Shown: positions 43,749 to 53,220, counted from the stretch's first letter. The stretch is 64,000 nt of DNA from AWTP1-13 sp963797005 (GCA_963797005.1 CAWCOF010000013.1:1-64000); one strand, 5' to 3'. Program-made: numbers and translations. The notes: generated from the letters alone by a model not told the origin.

Positions 43749-43875
43749 GTGTCACCTCCCGACTTGAACGGACATCATGCCGTGACGGTCGCCGGAGGTC
43801 TATACGCGGCCGGGCAGCGGCGGCATCATCCGGCCGGGGCGGCGCGTCCGCTGGAGATCCAGCAAACCACCGGGG

Positions 43876-44970
43876 TCATTTTCTGAGGGCATCGATCGAC
43901 AGGGCTGCGCGAATATCCCTGGTGCGATCCTCTTTCCAGCTCTCGAGGGGGATTCCGGTCCCGTCGGCGAGCTTTACCACGGCATTGAAGGAGGCGATGG
44001 TCGCGCAGGCATCGACGAAGCCCGCATCACCCACGGCGCTCCGCACGGTGCTGCGCAGAGAGGACAGCCGCGTCTCGTCGCGCCCGAGCACGGCGTCGAC
44101 GAACGCGATGAGCAGGGTGCCGTGCGGCACGCCTCCATCCGCCCGATCCCCGCCGACGATCGCGGACAGATCGTAGCTTTCTCCAGTCGCCGTGCTGCTC
44201 TCACGGAGCAATGCTGCGTGACTGGTCGTTCAATAGTAGCATCTGTTCAACGCCGAAGCGCGCGCTGCAATCAGCTCGATCTGGCGATGGCTGATGGCGC
44301 GATACTCCCGGGAGAAGTCGCGGATCTGCTCGTCCCGGAGATAGAGCTCGACGTCGAGGTCGAAGAAGTTGAAGACCTCCTGCGGCACAAGGCTGAGAGC
44401 CAGGTGGATGTTCTTGTCGCCGTGCACAGGGAAAGGATTGGGGTCGCCGGGCCCGACGTCTCCGGGAGCAAGCGTCGAGACCCAGGCGAGACCGCGCTTG
44501 GCACCCGCCGGTCGGTGTCGACTTGGCGCCCCCGTCACGGGCATCGGCAAGGGCCGGCGGGAGCGGCCGAGCGCGCGGTCGAACGTGTCCAGCGCGGTGG
44601 TGATGGCGACGACGGAGACGATCTCGACATAAAGCTCCTCGTCGAGCGGGCCCTCTGCCAGATGCCGGACCCACGTCTCAGTGATGCGCCCGGCGTCCAT
44701 TGCCAAGCGATGAATTGCCTCCACGGCCTCGAGAGGCAGCTCGTCGAGGCTGTCGTGACGGCCTTCGACCGAATAGGGCGACAGGGCTTCCTTGCGGTGC
44801 CGACACAGCGCGCAGCTCTCCGCTTGGCGGACCTCGGCCGCAATGGCATTGCGCTCAGCACCGGTCCACCACGTGCCCGGTGTAGCAAGCGTGAGCCAAG
44901 CGGCCTCCAGCGCTCTCATCAGTTCGGGGCGAACCGGCAGTAGCACCGTGCCAACATCGATCTTCATCAT
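43876..44970 (-). CDS. AhpD-like peroxidase-fold protein, candidate selenoprotein (in-frame TGA)
   Basis: One frame runs from ATG 44970 to the stop at 43876 (364 codons) with a single interruption, TGA at 44232-44230 (codon 247). Around it the protein reads ALNRCYY-TGA-TTSHAALLRE. AhpD/carboxymuconolactone-decarboxylase-fold peroxidases have C-x-x-C-x-x-x-H here, so the TGA takes the place of the second, peroxidatic cysteine, giving Cys244-x-x-Sec247-x-x-x-His251. Sequence before and after is equally family-like (HLALSLVPQEVFNFFDLD; FVDACATIASFNAVVKLADG). The N-terminal half is a second related domain with C53-ALC-56. A SECIS-like hairpin follows. If TGA is a true stop, two fragments (246 and about 111 residues) result and the active site is lost. 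It lies between two CoA-transferase genes. Confidence 0.8.
44184..44224 (-). promoter_or_regulatory. candidate bacterial SECIS hairpin
   Basis: Reading the minus strand from the TGA, CAGTC begins 5 nt later and pairs with GACTG at the far end. An inner stem TTGCTC/GAGCAG (one U-G pair) closes the 5-nt loop CGTGA, with an internal loop between the two stems. The apical loop begins 24 nt after the TGA and has G in its second position, which agrees with the published general bacterial SECIS rules as I recall them (loop about 16-37 nt from UGA, a G in the first two loop bases). Not tested by folding software. Confidence 0.55.
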
Positions 44971-45063
44971 CACACTCGAGCCTCTTCGAACCCGCGCCGA
45001 CGATCGCCGATTGAACCGGGCGCGGACATCGGCGATGCGCCTGGGGCGGGGTTCCACCGTCAT

Positions 45064-46257
45064 TCAGACGATGCCGTCCTCGTGCAGGCGCTTGAGATCC
45101 TCAGGCGCCAGCCCGCAGAGCTCGCTCAGCAAGGCATCGGTCTGCTCGCCAAGCTGTGGGGGACGGCGCACGGCTACTGGTGATGCCGACAGCTTGATCG
45201 GGCAGCCGACCGTCTGATAGGTGCCGCGCCCGGGGTAGTCGACGTCGACGATCATCTCGCGCGCCTTCAAATGCGGATCGCTGAGCACCTCGCCGGTGTC
45301 CTGGCAGGCGCCGCACGGCACGCCGGCCTCGCCCATGAGGCGCATCACCTCGTGCTTGCTGCGCTGGCGTGTCCAGGCCTCGACGATGGCATCGAGCGCC
45401 GCGCGGTTCTCCCAGCGCGCCTCAGGCGTCTTGAAGCGTGCGTCCTCGGCGAGTTCGGAGTGCTCCAGCACGCGCACGACCGCGGGCCACATCTGCGGCT
45501 GCGCATAAAGGTAAACGTAGTCGTTGGGCCCACCGGGCGCGCAGGCGTAGATCGTGCCGGGGACGTTGCGGCCGAGCTGGTTGCCGGTGCGCGGCATGGA
45601 ATGACCGAAGCGCTGGTGGTCGCGCAGGCTGATCCGGCAGATGTTGACCACCGCATCCTGCATCGACACCTCCACGTGCTGGCCGCGGCCGCTCGTGTGG
45701 CGCTGCTGCAGCGCCGCCAGGATGCCAATCGCCATCTGCATGCCGGTGCCGGAGTCGCCGATCGAGGGCCAGATGAAGGTGGGCGGCCCGTCAGGGTAGC
45801 CGGTGACGCTCATGGCCCCGCCCATCGCCTGTGCGATCGGCTCGAAGCTCTTGTAGCCGGCGTAGGGGCCGTAGGTGCCGAAGCCCTTGATGGTCGCGTA
45901 GATGAGCCGCGGATTGATTTCCGCGAGCGCCTCGTAGCCCAGCCCCAGCCGTTCGAGCGCACCCGGCCCGAAGTTCTCGACCAGTACGTCTGACTTGGCG
46001 ATCACCTGCCGGAAGAGCGCCTTGCCTTCGTCGGTCTTGAGGTTGAGGGTCAGGCTCCGCTTGTTGGCATTGAGGACGAGGAAGAACAGGCTGTCGCCCT
46101 TCTCGTCGCGCATGTTGGTGCGCGCCACGTCGCCGCCCTTGGGCTCCTCGAGCTTGATCACGTCGGCGCCGAGAAATCCCAGGATCTGCGTGCAGGCGGG
46201 GCCCGCCTGGTTGTGGGTCATGTCGATGATGCGAATGCCGGACAGGGCCTGGCTCAT
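45064..46257 (-). CDS. class III CoA-transferase (formyl-CoA-transferase-like)
   Basis: A 397-residue CaiB/BaiF-family protein with the normal domain order: LSGIRIIDMTHNQAGPACTQ then FLGADVIKLEEPKGGD, NANKRSLTLNLKT, VLVENFGPGALERLGLGY and the GDSGTGMQMAIGILAAL loop. The first segment is strikingly like formyl-CoA:oxalate CoA-transferase, but related enzymes act on many acids. It lies 41 bp after the dioxygenase gene and 93 bp before the AhpD-like gene, on the same strand. Confidence 0.9.
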   Translation of the reverse strand: MSQALSGIRIIDMTHNQAGPACTQILGFLGADVIKLEEPKGGDVARTNMRDEKGDSLFFLVLNANKRSLTLNLKTDEGKALFRQVIAKSDVLVENFGPGALERLGLGYEALAEINPRLIYATIKGFGTYGPYAGYKSFEPIAQAMGGAMSVTGYPDGPPTFIWPSIGDSGTGMQMAIGILAALQQRHTSGRGQHVEVSMQDAVVNICRISLRDHQRFGHSMPRTGNQLGRNVPGTIYACAPGGPNDYVYLYAQPQMWPAVVRVLEHSELAEDARFKTPEARWENRAALDAIVEAWTRQRSKHEVMRLMGEAGVPCGACQDTGEVLSDPHLKAREMIVDVDYPGRGTYQTVGCPIKLSASPVAVRRPPQLGEQTDALLSELCGLAPEDLKRLHEDGIV

Positions 46258-46298
46258 GCACGCGCTCCGATGGCAGCTCGATGTGTCGTTGCTGATAG

Positions 46299-47144
46299 TC
46301 AGGCCACCGGCCCGCCGGATACTTGCGTCCGCCGCATGACCCGGCGGAAGGGGCCGGCATCGTGAACCGCAAGATGCTTGCAGCAGCGGTTGTCCCAGAA
46401 GGCGATGGAGCCGGTCTCCCAGCGGAAGCGACAGGTGAACTCAGGTCGGTGCCCATGCTCGAGCAGGTATCTGAGCAGAGGCCGGCCCTCCTCTTCCGTC
46501 ATGCCGTCGAAGCCTTGAGTGTATGAGGCGTTGACGTAAAGCAGCTTGCGCTGCGTCTCGGGGTGCGTCGCCACTACCGGGTGGACGCTGACCGTCTCGC
46601 GCCAGTCGGCGCCCTGGCGTACCTTGGTCGAGCGGCTCGCGTTCTTGTTGGCCTGCGGGCCGGCAACCGTGCGGTCCGAGTGCACCGCCTTGAGGCCTGA
46701 CAGCATCCTCTTCATGCCGTCGGACAGCGCCTCGTAGGCCAGGTACTGGTTGGCGAACAGCGTGTCGCCGCCGTAGGGCGGCACCTCCACCCCGTAGAGG
46801 ATGGCGCCCATCGGGGGCTCGCCCACCATGGTGGTGTCCGCATGCCAGTCCTCACCGACGATGTGCTTGTCGCCGGGCTCGCGGGTCATGACAACGATCT
46901 CGGGATCGGCCTGCAGGCCCACATAGTTCGGATGGATGAAAATCTTGCCGAAGCGGCGCGTGAACGCCTTGTGGCGTTCCGCATCGAGCTTCTGGTCGCG
47001 GAAGAAGATCACGCAGTGGTCGAGCAGGGCCTTGCGGATGTCGGCGATGGTGCTGTCGTCGAGGTCCTGGCTCACATCGACATTGTGGATCTCGGCGCCG
47101 ATGGCGCCGGCAATCGGACGCACCTCGATCTGGCTGTTGCGCAC
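46299..47144 (-). CDS. TauD/TfdA-family 2-oxoglutarate-dependent dioxygenase
   Basis: A 281-residue Fe(II)/2-oxoglutarate oxygenase. The iron ligands are His and Asp in EDWHADTTMVG and a distal His in NRCCKHLAVHD, with the 2-oxoglutarate-binding Arg in RRVMRRTQVSG. TauD and TfdA relatives hydroxylate sulfonates, phenoxyacetates and similar small molecules, leading to cleavage. It is the first gene of the block that continues with CoA-transferase and AhpD-like genes, which suggests an initial oxidative attack on the substrate. Substrate not determined. Confidence 0.92.
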   Translation of the reverse strand: MRNSQIEVRPIAGAIGAEIHNVDVSQDLDDSTIADIRKALLDHCVIFFRDQKLDAERHKAFTRRFGKIFIHPNYVGLQADPEIVVMTREPGDKHIVGEDWHADTTMVGEPPMGAILYGVEVPPYGGDTLFANQYLAYEALSDGMKRMLSGLKAVHSDRTVAGPQANKNASRSTKVRQGADWRETVSVHPVVATHPETQRKLLYVNASYTQGFDGMTEEEGRPLLRYLLEHGHRPEFTCRFRWETGSIAFWDNRCCKHLAVHDAGPFRRVMRRTQVSGGPVA

Positions 47145-47353
47145 GTCACCCCTCCTGGCAACCGTCCACGCCCGGGGCTTTCCGCCACCATTGTGGAGCG
47201 CTACGGGCTCGGATCGCGTTCCTCGATGGCCACGAGGCTATGGCGCGGCCGCTTTCTCCGCAATAGGCAGGAACGATCGTGAACGCCGGAGGGGCCAAAC
47301 GGCAGCCAGCCTGGGTCAGGTCATCCGGAGACATAATTGTGGCCTGAGACGGC

Positions 47354-48643
47354 TCAGGCATCGCGTTGTTGCTGGCTATCGCGCATTTGCTCGCTGGGCT
47401 TGACGTCCTGCGAGCGGCTGTAGATCGCCACAGCGACAATGAGCACCGCGGAGAGTACCCCGAAGAGGGCACGGTATGCCGCTTCGGTTCGCGCGCCGCT
47501 TGCCAGCGGCTCGAACGCGCCGACGACGATACCGGAGAAGGTCTGCATGCAGGCGACGCCAAGCATCACGGTCGTGTTGATCGTCGCGATACCTCGACCG
47601 ATCAGCCGGTCCGGAAACAGGCCGCGGGCATGCGTCATCACCATGGTGCTGGAGGCACTGAAGAAGGCCATGCCGAGGATGGCGCCGATGGGAACCCAGA
47701 CTGGCGGGTGGGACGCGAGCGCCAGAGTGGCAAGCATAGTGGTGATCACCAGGCTGCCGCTCATGGCGATCCACTTGCGCGTATCCAGCACGCGGTCCAG
47801 CGGGCCGAAGATGAGCATGCCAACCTGGTAGGCGATGACGGCGACGAACAGGACGTTGCCCGCCTCGATCGGGGTCAGGCCGTGCACCTCGCGCAGGAAT
47901 GGACCACCCCACAGGCCCTGCACGGTGAATGTGCAGGCGTAGTTGCAGAAACTGAGCGCCAGGATGCGCTTCAGGCGGGGGTTGCGCAGCACCTCGATCA
48001 GGCCGCGCAGCATCTCGAGCGGCGGCTCCGGGGTTCGGGCCAGGAAAGGGTGGCCGGGCGGTGCGTCGCGCACCACCAGCCAGACGGCGATGGTGGCAAG
48101 CGCCGTGAAGACGACGGCGGCGCCGAACGCCGCGCGCCAGCCGACGGCCTGCGAGGCCCAGGCCAGCGGCGTGGTGGCGGCCAAATTGCCGAGCAGACCG
48201 ATGGACAAGACAATGGCCGTGAGGGTGGAGAAGCGATCCGGCTGGAACCACCGCGAGATCACCACCATGCTGCCGATCAGCATGACGCCGAAGCCGGCGC
48301 CCATGAGCGCACGGCCGGTGAGCAGAGCCGGCCAGGTCGGCGCCAGCGTAAAGACGATGCCGCCGATGGTGGCGAGGATGAGCATGCCGACCACGGTACG
48401 GCGCGGTCCGAAGCGGTCGAAGAAGAAGCCGCAGGGGATCTGCATGGCGGCGAAGCCGAAGAAGAACGCCCCCGTAAGTCCACCCAGGGCTTCCGGCCCG
48501 ATGGACAGGTCGCGCATCAGGTCCAGGCCGATCGTGACGTTGGAGGCGCGAAAAAAATGGCTGGCGACGTAGGCCGTGGCCAAGGTCGTGACGATGATCA
48601 GTCCCCGGCGGTGGGGGAAAAGGCGCCGCTCGGTGGACTGCAT
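47354..48643 (-). CDS. MFS transporter
   Basis: A 429-residue twelve-helix major facilitator. The first helices are ATAYVASHFFRASNVTIGLDLM, and the loop 2-3 signature is GFFFDRFGPRRTVVG. A central cytoplasmic loop (VRDAPPGHPFLARTPEPP) separates the halves. It is of the type that imports organic acids. It lies 209 bp upstream of the TauD gene on the same strand and may bring in the substrate of that block. The C-terminal tail is polar (SEQMRDSQQQRDA). Start by ATG at 48643; no distinctive ribosome site. Confidence 0.9.
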   Translation of the reverse strand: MQSTERRLFPHRRGLIIVTTLATAYVASHFFRASNVTIGLDLMRDLSIGPEALGGLTGAFFFGFAAMQIPCGFFFDRFGPRRTVVGMLILATIGGIVFTLAPTWPALLTGRALMGAGFGVMLIGSMVVISRWFQPDRFSTLTAIVLSIGLLGNLAATTPLAWASQAVGWRAAFGAAVVFTALATIAVWLVVRDAPPGHPFLARTPEPPLEMLRGLIEVLRNPRLKRILALSFCNYACTFTVQGLWGGPFLREVHGLTPIEAGNVLFVAVIAYQVGMLIFGPLDRVLDTRKWIAMSGSLVITTMLATLALASHPPVWVPIGAILGMAFFSASSTMVMTHARGLFPDRLIGRGIATINTTVMLGVACMQTFSGIVVGAFEPLASGARTEAAYRALFGVLSAVLIVAVAIYSRSQDVKPSEQMRDSQQQRDA

Positions 48644-48801
48644 CGATGGGTCAATTTCCAGGCAAACTGCTCAGCAGCTGTTCTCGGTCGCCGACCCTAT
48701 GCGGCCTTGGCGGGCAGCTCAAGGTTCTGCCCGGCGGCGCTTGGCGGCAAGGAACGAATCATGATCAGGGTGTCGCCTTGCCGCAAGGGGCGATCGCCGC
48801 G

Positions 48802-50877
48802 ATGCCTGCCGCGTCCTATCTGGAGAACCTCAATCCCGAGCAGCGCAGTGCCGTGGAGCACGGCGTCGCCAATGCAGGCGCCAACGTCGCCGGTCCGCTG
48901 CTCGTGATCGCCGGTGCCGGCTCGGGAAAAACGAACACCCTGGCGCATCGCGTTGCCCACCTCATCGTCAACGGTGCCGATCCGGGCCGCATACTGCTGC
49001 TCACCTTCTCGCGCCGCGCCGCTGCCGAAATGGTGCGTCGCGCCGAGCGCATCATCGCTGCCGCGCTGGGGCCAGCCGGCCCCAATACCCGCCTCGGCTG
49101 GTCGGGCACTTTCCACGCCATCGGCGCGCGCCTCTTGCGGACGCATGCGCAAGCGATCGGGCTCGATCCGTCCTTCACGATCCATGACCGCGAAGACTCC
49201 GCCGATCTTATGAATCTGGTGCGCCACGAGCGCAGCCTGTCGGAGAAGGATCGCCGCTTTCCGCTCAAAGCCACCTGCCTTGCCGTCTACTCGCGGGCGC
49301 TCAACGCCGGAGAGCCGCTGGAGACCGTCCTCCTCAAGCAGTTTCCCTGGTGCGCGGAATGGAAAGACGAGCTCAGCGATCTGTTCGAGGCCTATGTCGC
49401 TGCAAAGCAGCGCCAGCATGTGCTCGACTACGACGATTTGCTCCTCTACTGGAGCGAGCTGATGAAGGTGCCTGAGCTGGCAGGCGAGGTGCGCCGGCAC
49501 TTCGATCACGTGCTCGTCGACGAGTACCAGGACACCAATGCGCTGCAGGCCGGCATCCTGCTCGGCCTCAAGCCGGACGGGGCCGGTCTTACCGTGGTCG
49601 GCGACGACGCCCAGGCGATCTACGGCTTTCGCGCCGCCAGCGTGCGCAACATCCTCGACTTTCCGAGCCAGTTCGCACCGGCGGCGCGCGTGGTGACGCT
49701 GGAGGAGAACTATCGCTCCACGCAGCCGATCCTAGCGGCCTCGAATACCGTCATCGGCCTGGCGCGCGAGCGGTTCACCAAGAACTTGCGCTCCCGCCGC
49801 GTGGCGGACACCAGGCCTGCCCTGGTCACGGTTTCCGACGACGTCGGCCAGGTCGGCTTCGTGGTCGACGCGGTGCTGCGAAACCGGGAGGACGGCACAC
49901 CCCTCAAGGAGCAGGCCGTCCTGTTCCGCACCGCCCATCACAGCGCCATGCTCGAGATCGAGCTCGCCCGGCGCAACATCCCCTTCGTCAAATTCGGCGG
50001 CCTCAAGTTCGTGGAAGCCGCCCACGTCAAGGACGTGCTAGCGGTGCTGCGCTGGGCGGAGAACCCCACCGACCGCGTTACGGGATTCCGCGTCCTACAG
50101 CTGCTCGACGGCATCGGCCCGACCACGGCCGGCAAAGTTCTGGACAGCATGGCCGGCCGGTCGGCAACGGACGCACTGGCAACGTTTGCGCCGCCGGCGA
50201 AGGCAGCGTCGGCCTGGCGCGATCTTGTCGACCTGATGACCAGCCTGCGGGGCGGGGGCGCCGACTGGCCGGCGCAATTCGATCTGGCAAGGCAGTGGTA
50301 CGGGCCCTATCTCGAGCAGCGCTTTCCGGACGGCGTCGTACGCGCCGGCGATCTGGACCAGCTGCAGCGCATTGCCTCGGGCTATGCGTCGCGCGCGCAC
50401 TTCCTCACCGACCTGACGCTCGACCCGCCGAGCGCGACCTCCGACGAGGCCGGCAAGCCGCTGCTGGATGAGGACTACCTCATCCTCTCCACCATCCACT
50501 CGGCAAAGGGCCAGGAATGGAGGGCCGTGTTCGTCCTCAATGTGGTGGATGGATGCATCCCCTCCGACATGGCGACGGGCAACGCCGATGACATCGAGGA
50601 GGAGCGGCGGCTGCTGTATGTGGCGATGACGCGCGCCAAGGACCAGCTCGCTCTCATCGTGCCGCACCGCTTCTATGTGCACGGTCAGGCGCGCGGCGGC
50701 GACAAGCATCTCTACGCCTCGCGCAGTCGCTTCATCCCGGCCGGCATCATCGGCAACTTCGAGATCCGTACGTGGCCGCCAGCCATGTCGGGCGTATCCG
50801 CGAGCAGGACCGGATCGGGCACGACGGTGGATCTTGCGGCGCGCATGCGCGGCATGTGGAAGAGCATCGGCACCTAG
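48802..50877 (+). CDS. UvrD-like ATP-dependent DNA helicase
   Basis: A 691-residue superfamily 1 helicase. Motifs in order: Q-motif region LNPEQRSAVEHG, Walker A AGAGSGKT (37-44), motif Ia LLTFSRRAAAEMVRR, DEYQDTNALQ (Walker B), VVGDDAQAIYGFR (III), ENYRSTQPIL (IV), STIHSAKGQEW (V) and LLYVAMTRAKDQL (VI). It unwinds DNA 3'-5' and probably serves in repair or replication restart. The ATG at 48802 starts directly before the Q-motif; the frame is open for another 156 bp upstream but that portion lies in the divergent promoter region. Its stop overlaps the end of the convergent isomerase gene by 4 bp. Confidence 0.95.
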   Translation: MPAASYLENLNPEQRSAVEHGVANAGANVAGPLLVIAGAGSGKTNTLAHRVAHLIVNGADPGRILLLTFSRRAAAEMVRRAERIIAAALGPAGPNTRLGWSGTFHAIGARLLRTHAQAIGLDPSFTIHDREDSADLMNLVRHERSLSEKDRRFPLKATCLAVYSRALNAGEPLETVLLKQFPWCAEWKDELSDLFEAYVAAKQRQHVLDYDDLLLYWSELMKVPELAGEVRRHFDHVLVDEYQDTNALQAGILLGLKPDGAGLTVVGDDAQAIYGFRAASVRNILDFPSQFAPAARVVTLEENYRSTQPILAASNTVIGLARERFTKNLRSRRVADTRPALVTVSDDVGQVGFVVDAVLRNREDGTPLKEQAVLFRTAHHSAMLEIELARRNIPFVKFGGLKFVEAAHVKDVLAVLRWAENPTDRVTGFRVLQLLDGIGPTTAGKVLDSMAGRSATDALATFAPPAKAASAWRDLVDLMTSLRGGGADWPAQFDLARQWYGPYLEQRFPDGVVRAGDLDQLQRIASGYASRAHFLTDLTLDPPSATSDEAGKPLLDEDYLILSTIHSAKGQEWRAVFVLNVVDGCIPSDMATGNADDIEEERRLLYVAMTRAKDQLALIVPHRFYVHGQARGGDKHLYASRSRFIPAGIIGNFEIRTWPPAMSGVSASRTGSGTTVDLAARMRGMWKSIGT

Positions 50878-51500
50878 GCCGCGGAGGTCAGCCGCTCGCG
50901 GATGCGGGGCAGATGCTCGCTGCCCCAGTAGAGGTCACCGTCCTCGAGCAGAAAGCTCGGAACCCCGAACACGCCTGCAGCCTCCGCCTCTTCCTGCACC
51001 GCTTGCAGCTCGGCGCGGCCTTCGCCTTCCAGGTACGCCCGAAACCCGGCCGTTTCGGCGCCGCATTCCCTCAACACTGCCGCCAGCGCATCGACATTCT
51101 CGATGTCGAGCTCGCGCTTCCAGAAGCGCTCGAACACGCGATCATGATAGTCGCGAAAGATGCCCCGCCGCTTGGCAAACAGCATGCCGATGTTGGCGCG
51201 CGTCGAATCAAAAATCTTGCGCGGGCCCCGGATGGTCAGCCCGCGCCGATTGGCCTGGCGGCGGCAGTCCATGTAGCTGTATTTCACCCGCCGCCACTGA
51301 TGCGCGTTGCGGGTCTCCTCGATGACATTGCCCGACGCATCGACCTTGGCGTTGCCCAGATAGGCCGGGATGTCGAGCGTGTAGGGCAGCCAGTCCAGGT
51401 GAGCGCCCGTCTGCCGCTCCAGCTCGTAGGCCAGGTCCTTGGCGAGATAGGCGTAGGGGCTCTTGTAGTCGCTGTAGACCTTGATTGTGGGTCTAGCCAT
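50874..51500 (-). CDS. 2-hydroxychromene-2-carboxylate isomerase/DsbA-family protein
   Basis: A 208-residue thioredoxin-fold protein (IKVYSDYKSPYAYLA at the N-terminus, with Ser-Pro where DsbA has its cysteines; VFGVPSFLLEDG carrying the cis-proline; WGSEHLPRI at the end). This pattern matches the HCCA isomerase/kappa-GST group, glutathione-dependent isomerases of aromatic degradation such as the naphthalene pathway. The actual substrate is open. It is divergent from the acyl-CoA synthetase gene (200 bp apart), so the two may share a regulatory region. Confidence 0.88.
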   Translation of the reverse strand: MARPTIKVYSDYKSPYAYLAKDLAYELERQTGAHLDWLPYTLDIPAYLGNAKVDASGNVIEETRNAHQWRRVKYSYMDCRRQANRRGLTIRGPRKIFDSTRANIGMLFAKRRGIFRDYHDRVFERFWKRELDIENVDALAAVLRECGAETAGFRAYLEGEGRAELQAVQEEAEAAGVFGVPSFLLEDGDLYWGSEHLPRIRERLTSAA

Positions 51501-51699
51501 CTCGGCACCTGCACCATGCGGCCCGGAGCCGGGCCTGCCCTCAAGCTGATCGCATTCTTCCAGGCTGCGACCCGTTGCTCAAGTGCTCGTGGCAGGCTGA
51601 CTCGACCGCCGGGCAGAATGGCGCTTGCCCTGCCTCGAGAGGCATCGGAACATCCAAAGGGGACGGGCCCGATCTTCTGGCGGACGGAGCAACCGCTGC

Positions 51700-53208
51700 A
51701 TGATCAATCTATCGAGCTTCATCCGCTTTCACGCATCGCGCACGCCCGATCGGGTGGCGCTCGTGTACGGGGAGTCGCGCGTTACCTACGCGCAGTTTCT
51801 CGACCGCATCGAGCGGACGGCGGGTTGGCTCGCATCTCAGGGCATGGGTGCCGACGATGTCGTCGCCGTGCTGATGAAGAACAGCCTCGCCTTCGTCGAG
51901 CTGGCATTCGCCGCGAGCCACATCGGCGCGGTATTCCTGCCGATCAACTACCGTCTGGCGCGAAGCGAGATCGGCTACGTCCTCGAGAACTCGGGTGCAA
52001 AGCTGCTCGCAGCCGATGCCGAGTTCGCTGCCATCGTGGAGGGCCTGCCGCGCGTCGTTCTCCTCGATGCGACGGTCCAGGCGGACAGTACGCGGCTTGC
52101 CCAAAGCGGTACGCGACCGCCCATGCAGGCCCGGCAGGAGCACGACCTCTTGCGCCTGATGTACACGTCCGGCACGACCGCCCACCCCAAGGGCGTGGTG
52201 CACACCTATTCCAACTTCTATTGGAAGTGCATGGATCACGTGATGGCCCTGGGCCTCAACAGCGACGACCGGCTTCTCGTCACCGGGCCGCTCTATCACG
52301 TGGGCGCCTTCGATCTGCCGGGAATCGCCGTTCTGTGGATGAGCGGCATGCTGTGCATCCACCGGGATTTCGAGCCGGCGCGTGCTCTCGCCTCCATAGA
52401 GAGGGAGCAGCTGACCGGGGCGTGGCTCGCACCCGTCATGTTGAACGCGATTCTGACGCTGCCGGCCCGCGCACAGCATGACGTGCGCAGCCTGCGCTGG
52501 GTGGTCGGAGGCGGCGAACGCACGCCGGAGGGACGCATTCGCGCCTTTTCGGAGCTGTTCACGACCGCGCGCTATATCGATGCCTATGGGCTGACGGAAA
52601 GCTGCAGCGGCGACACGCTGATGGAGGCTGGGCGCGAGATCGAGAAGATCGGCTCGGTCGGCCGCGCACTCGCCCACGTCGAGATCGAGATCCGCAACGA
52701 AGAGGGGCAGAGCCTTCCCGCTGGCGAGAGCGGCGAAATCTGCCTGCGTGGGCCGAAGGTGACGCAAGGCTATTGGCGGGACCCGGCAACGACAAGAGCG
52801 TCCTTCTTCGGCGATTGGTTCAGGACCGGCGACATTGGCCACCTCGACGCGGACGGCTTCCTCTACCTCACCGATCGCAAGAAGGACATGATCATCTCCG
52901 GCGGGGAAAACATCGCTTCATCGGAGGTGGAGCGTGTCATCTATGAGCTGCCTCAGGTGCGGGAGGCCGCCGTCATCGGCGTGCCGGACGAGACGTGGGG
53001 CGAGCGCCCCATAGCCGTCGTCGTCCTCGGGCCTGGGCAATCCCTAAGTTACGATGCCCTCGCCCAGCATTGCCGTGGCCATCTTGCCGGGTTCAAGGTG
53101 CCGGCAAGGTTGATCGTTCGCGATCAGCTTCCGCGCAATCCGTCTGGAAAGATCCTTAAACGCGTCCTGCGCGATGAAATTGCTGCTGCCGTCCGGGCGG
53201 GAGACTGA
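51700..53208 (+). CDS. acyl-CoA synthetase (AMP-forming)
   Basis: A 502-residue member of the ANL superfamily. ATP loop MYTSGTTAHPKGVVHT, A5-type motif YGLTESCSG, FRTGDIGHLDADGFLYLTDRKKDMIISGGENI, and the C-terminal catalytic lysine in NPSGKILKR. It activates a carboxylic acid to its CoA ester via an acyl-AMP. The ATG at 51700 begins the normal N-terminus (MINLSSFIRFHASRTPDRVALV); an upstream frame is open to 51625 but not family-like. It is followed at 12 bp by a short-chain dehydrogenase and then two amidohydrolases, on the same strand. Confidence 0.93.
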   Translation: MINLSSFIRFHASRTPDRVALVYGESRVTYAQFLDRIERTAGWLASQGMGADDVVAVLMKNSLAFVELAFAASHIGAVFLPINYRLARSEIGYVLENSGAKLLAADAEFAAIVEGLPRVVLLDATVQADSTRLAQSGTRPPMQARQEHDLLRLMYTSGTTAHPKGVVHTYSNFYWKCMDHVMALGLNSDDRLLVTGPLYHVGAFDLPGIAVLWMSGMLCIHRDFEPARALASIEREQLTGAWLAPVMLNAILTLPARAQHDVRSLRWVVGGGERTPEGRIRAFSELFTTARYIDAYGLTESCSGDTLMEAGREIEKIGSVGRALAHVEIEIRNEEGQSLPAGESGEICLRGPKVTQGYWRDPATTRASFFGDWFRTGDIGHLDADGFLYLTDRKKDMIISGGENIASSEVERVIYELPQVREAAVIGVPDETWGERPIAVVVLGPGQSLSYDALAQHCRGHLAGFKVPARLIVRDQLPRNPSGKILKRVLRDEIAAAVRAGD

Positions 53209-53220
53209 AGGAGGCCGATC

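Noticed and set aside
44230..44232. TGA as an ordinary stop giving two separate AhpD-like genes
   Set aside because: Both parts are in the same frame, the downstream part has no ATG near its start and begins inside the active-site motif; a selenocysteine codon explains the data better, though a nonsense mutation is not excluded.
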